Positions 61,674 through 64,000 of a stretch of 64,000 nucleotides of DNA are shown piece by piece (positions within the stretch are counted from its first letter, which is position 1; the number at the start of each line of letters is the position of its first letter). The notes beneath the pieces were generated by a model, which was not told where the DNA came from, made no database searches, and saw only the letters and a program-made list of their open reading frames with translations. Source of the stretch: Piscinibacter aquaticus (GTDB lineage: Bacteria; Pseudomonadota; Gammaproteobacteria; Burkholderiales; Burkholderiaceae_C); NCBI GenBank assembly GCA_007994965.1, contig VOPW01000001.1, positions 3,472,001 to 3,536,000 on the forward strand. Reading direction: 5' to 3'. The translations under genes were made by a program, and so were the position numbers.

Positions 61674-62549
61674 GTGGATCTCGCCACCTTCCTCGTCCAG
61701 TGCCTCAATGCCGTCCAGTACGGCCTGCTGCTGTTTCTCGTCGCCAGCGGACTGACGCTGATCTTCGGGATCATGGGCGTGATCAATCTCGCCCATGGCA
61801 GCTTCTACATGATCGGCGCCTACATGGCCTTCGTGCTGGCGCCGTGGTTCGGCGACTGGTACCTGACCAAGCTGGTGGCCGGCGTGATCCTCGCGGCGGT
61901 CTTCGGCTACCTGCTCGAGTGGGCCTTCTTCAGCTTCCTCTACCAGCGTGACCACCTGCAGCAGGTGCTGATGACCTATGCGCTGATCCTCGTCTTCGAG
62001 GAACTGCGCTCGATCACCGTCGGCAACGACGTGCACGGCGTGCAGGCGCCCTCGTGGCTGGCCGGCGGCTTCAGGCTCGGCGAATTGATGAGCTACCCGT
62101 GGTACCGGGTGTTCGCCTCGGTGGCGTGCATCGTGCTCGCGGTGGCGTTGTACTGGGTGGTCAACCGCACGAAGCTCGGCATGATGATCCGTGCCGGCGC
62201 GAGCAACCGCGACATGGTGCGCGGCCTGGGCATCGACATCCAGCGCCTGTACCGCATCGTGTTCGCCGGCGGGGTGGCGCTGGCCGCGCTGGCCGGCATG
62301 ATCGCCGCGCCGCTGTCGTCGGTCTATCCGAACATGGGCGGCAGCGTGCTGATCATCTGCTTCGTGGTGGTGGTGATCGGCGGCATCGGCTCGATCACCG
62401 GCGCGCTGATCGCCTCGCTGCTGGTCGGCTTCGTCGACACCTTCGGCAAGGTGTTCTTTGCCGAGTTCAGCGGCATCGGCGTCTACCTGCTGATGGCCAT
62501 CATCCTGATCTGGAAGCCCGAGGGGCTGATGAAGCAGCATGGGCGCTGA
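61674..62549 (+). CDS. LIV-type ABC transporter permease (LivH-like), set 4
   Basis: 291 residues, intact. GTG start at 61674, 3 bp after the previous stop. VQYGLLLFLVASGLTLIFGIMGVINLAHGSFYMIGAYMAF, RTKLGMMIRAGASNRDMVRGLGIDIQRLYRIVFAGGVALAALAG and the EAA-like VVVIGGIGSITGALIASLLVGFVDTFG are typical. The end overlaps livM by 11 bp. Confidence 0.93.
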   Translation: MDLATFLVQCLNAVQYGLLLFLVASGLTLIFGIMGVINLAHGSFYMIGAYMAFVLAPWFGDWYLTKLVAGVILAAVFGYLLEWAFFSFLYQRDHLQQVLMTYALILVFEELRSITVGNDVHGVQAPSWLAGGFRLGELMSYPWYRVFASVACIVLAVALYWVVNRTKLGMMIRAGASNRDMVRGLGIDIQRLYRIVFAGGVALAALAGMIAAPLSSVYPNMGGSVLIICFVVVVIGGIGSITGALIASLLVGFVDTFGKVFFAEFSGIGVYLLMAIILIWKPEGLMKQHGR

Positions 62550-63573
62550 GATCGACGCGCCTGCCGCCCCCCGCTTCGGCTGGCTGCTGCCGGTGATCGG
62601 CCTGGCCGTGCTGGCCGCACTGCCCGCGGTGCTGACGCCCTACACGCAGGACCGGTGCTGAAGATCGCCGTCTTCGCGATCTTCGCGCTCAGCCTCGAAC
62701 TGCTGGTCGGAACGACCGGCCGGTGAGCCTGGGCCACGCGGCCTTCTTCGGCATCGGCGCCTATGCGGCGGTGCTGTTCACCGGCGGCGTCGGTTCGCTG
62801 CCCGCGGCGCTGGCTGGCTGGCCGGCGATGGCGGCGCGGCGCCGCTTCTGAAGCTGCTCGCGCTGTCCCTCGGATTCGCGGCGCTGTATGCCCTCTTCGT
62901 CGGCGCCTTGAGCCTGCGCACCACCGGCGTCTACTTCATCATGGTCACGCTGGCCTTCGCGCAGATGGCCTATTTCGTCTTCCACGACACCAAGGTCGGC
63001 GGCGGCAGCGACGGCATCTTCCTCTACGCCAAGCCGGTGCTGGAGATCGGCGGGCAGACGCTGGTCGATCTCGACAAGAAGGCGCACTTCTACTACTTCA
63101 CGCTCGGCGCGCTCGCCTTCACCTACGGCGTGCTGGCGCTGATCATCCGCTCGCGCCTGGGGCATGCGCTGGCCGGCATCCGCGTGAACGAGCAGCGCAT
63201 GCGCGCCGCGGGCTTCCGCACCTATGGCTACAAGCTCGCCGCCTTCGTGATCGCCGGCGCGCTCGCCGGGCTGGCGGGCTTTCTCGTCGGCGTGAAGGAC
63301 GGCGCGGTGAACCCCGAGCTGCTGTCGTGGCACGAATCGGGCGCGGTGCTGCTGATGATCATCCTCGGCGGCATCGGCAGCCTGCGCGGCGCGGTGATCG
63401 GCGCGGTGGCCTTCACGCTGCTCAAGGAGCTGTTCCAGAGCGAGGCGCTGCTGGGCCCGCTGGCCGGGCACTGGCAGTTGACGCTGGGCCTGACGATCAT
63501 CGCCTTCGTGGCGCTGCTGCCCAAGGGGCTGATCGGGTTGAAGCAGCGTTTGTCGGGAGCGTCGCATGGCTGA
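62539..63573 (+). CDS. LIV-type ABC transporter permease (LivM-like), set 4, three frameshifts
   Basis: FGWLLPVIGLAVLAALPAVLTPYTQD, IAVFAIFALSLELLVG, SLGHAAFFGIGAYAAVLFTGG, LSLRTTGVYFIMVTLAFAQMAYFVFHDTKVGGGSDGI, RVNEQRMRAAGFRTYGYKLAAFVIAGALAGLAGFLVG and MIILGGIGSLRGAVIGAVAF. Frames break near 62655, 62720 (GGCCGGTGAGC for GGCCTGGTGAGC) and 62815 (GCTGGCTGGC for a CCTGG). Three added bases give 345 residues. Confidence 0.89.
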
Positions 63574-64000
63574 AGCCCTGCTTCGCTCCAACCTGCTGAC
63601 ACGCCGCTTCGGCGGGCTCACCGCCGTCAACGGCGTGTCGCTCGAACTTCACGTGGGTGAAGTGCATGCCGTGATCGGCACCAACGGCGCGGGCAAGTCG
63701 ACGCTGATCAACATGCTCTCGGGCGAGATCCCCGCTTCGTCCGGCAGCATCCACTTCGAAGATCACGACATCACCGACTGGCCGCAACCGAAGCGCGCCC
63801 GCGCCGGCATCGGCCGCAGCTACCAGCGCACGACGATCTTTCCCGAGTTCACGGTGCTGGAGAACTGCCGGCTGTGCGCACAGGCCGCGCTGCCGCGCGC
63901 CTGGGCGGTGTGGGAGTCTGCGCAGCGCTGCGCGCAAAGCCTTGCCGTGGCGCGCGAGGCGCTGGCCGCCGCGGGCCTCGCCGATGTGGCGCAGCGCCAC
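63566..64000 (+). CDS. LIV-type ABC transporter ATPase (LivG-like), set 4, 3' end beyond window
   Basis: 145 codons visible, open at the window edge. [55 protein letters not shown] with Walker A GTNGAGKST, then IGRSYQRTTIFPEFTVLENCRL, the LivG-type Q-loop. The ATG overlaps the livM stop by 8 bp (63566-63573). Confidence 0.9.
   Translation, partial: MAEALLRSNLLTRRFGGLTAVNGVSLELHVGEVHAVIGTNGAGKSTLINMLSGEIPASSGSIHFEDHDITDWPQPKRARAGIGRSYQRTTIFPEFTVLENCRLCAQAALPRAWAVWESAQRCAQSLAVAREALAAAGLADVAQRH

Overview
The window is a GC-rich (roughly 70%) chromosomal segment whose gene content and protein style point to a betaproteobacterium of the Burkholderiales, most like the Rubrivivax/Methylibium/Rhizobacter group. 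This placement is by recognition, not by a search. I see no rRNA, tRNA, CRISPR array, insertion sequence or prophage. Gene density is very high and no gap exceeds about 270 bp.

Housekeeping and metal part (1-13.6 kb): the end of hemJ, a probable small RNA, hemB, a CorA transporter, an EamA permease, ybeY-ybeZ, a 7TM sensor kinase with a NarL-type regulator, and ruvA. A four-gene metal-handling cassette on the other strand (PepSY protein, TonB receptor, PCuAC chaperone, DUF2946 protein) separates ruvA from ruvB.

Mixed part (13.6-35.6 kb): a first branched-chain-amino-acid-type (LIV) ABC transporter with its IclR regulator; a minus-strand run of cfa, DUF1840, PEBP, phosphatase, D-threonine-aldolase-like and sterol-desaturase genes; a GGDEF-EAL protein overlapping an HD-GYP protein; pcaF, a threonine-dehydratase-like gene, a TIR membrane protein, pobR and pobA; and a large unrecognised lipoprotein.

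Aromatic-acid part (35.7-64 kb): three more LIV transporters are interleaved with CoA-dependent catabolic genes. The centre is a ten-gene minus-strand operon, 54.27 to 43.37 kb: crotonase, feruloyl-CoA-synthase-type ligase, SDR, 4-hydroxybenzoyl-CoA-type thioesterase, LIV transporter, acyl-CoA dehydrogenase, MarR regulator. Next to it lie an amidohydrolase, a thiolase, a second ligase and a TetR regulator. Read with pobA and pcaF, this suggests uptake and side-chain beta-oxidation of hydroxycinnamates to 4-hydroxybenzoate, then protocatechuate and the beta-ketoadipate pathway. Several palindromic operators fit the neighbouring MarR, TetR and IclR regulators.

Most genes here are interrupted by 1-2 base indels although their protein sequences are well conserved on both sides. 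Many of these indels lie where restoring a CCWGG site restores the frame, so I treat them as sequencing or assembly errors at methylated sites and give whole-gene spans rather than calling pseudogenes.
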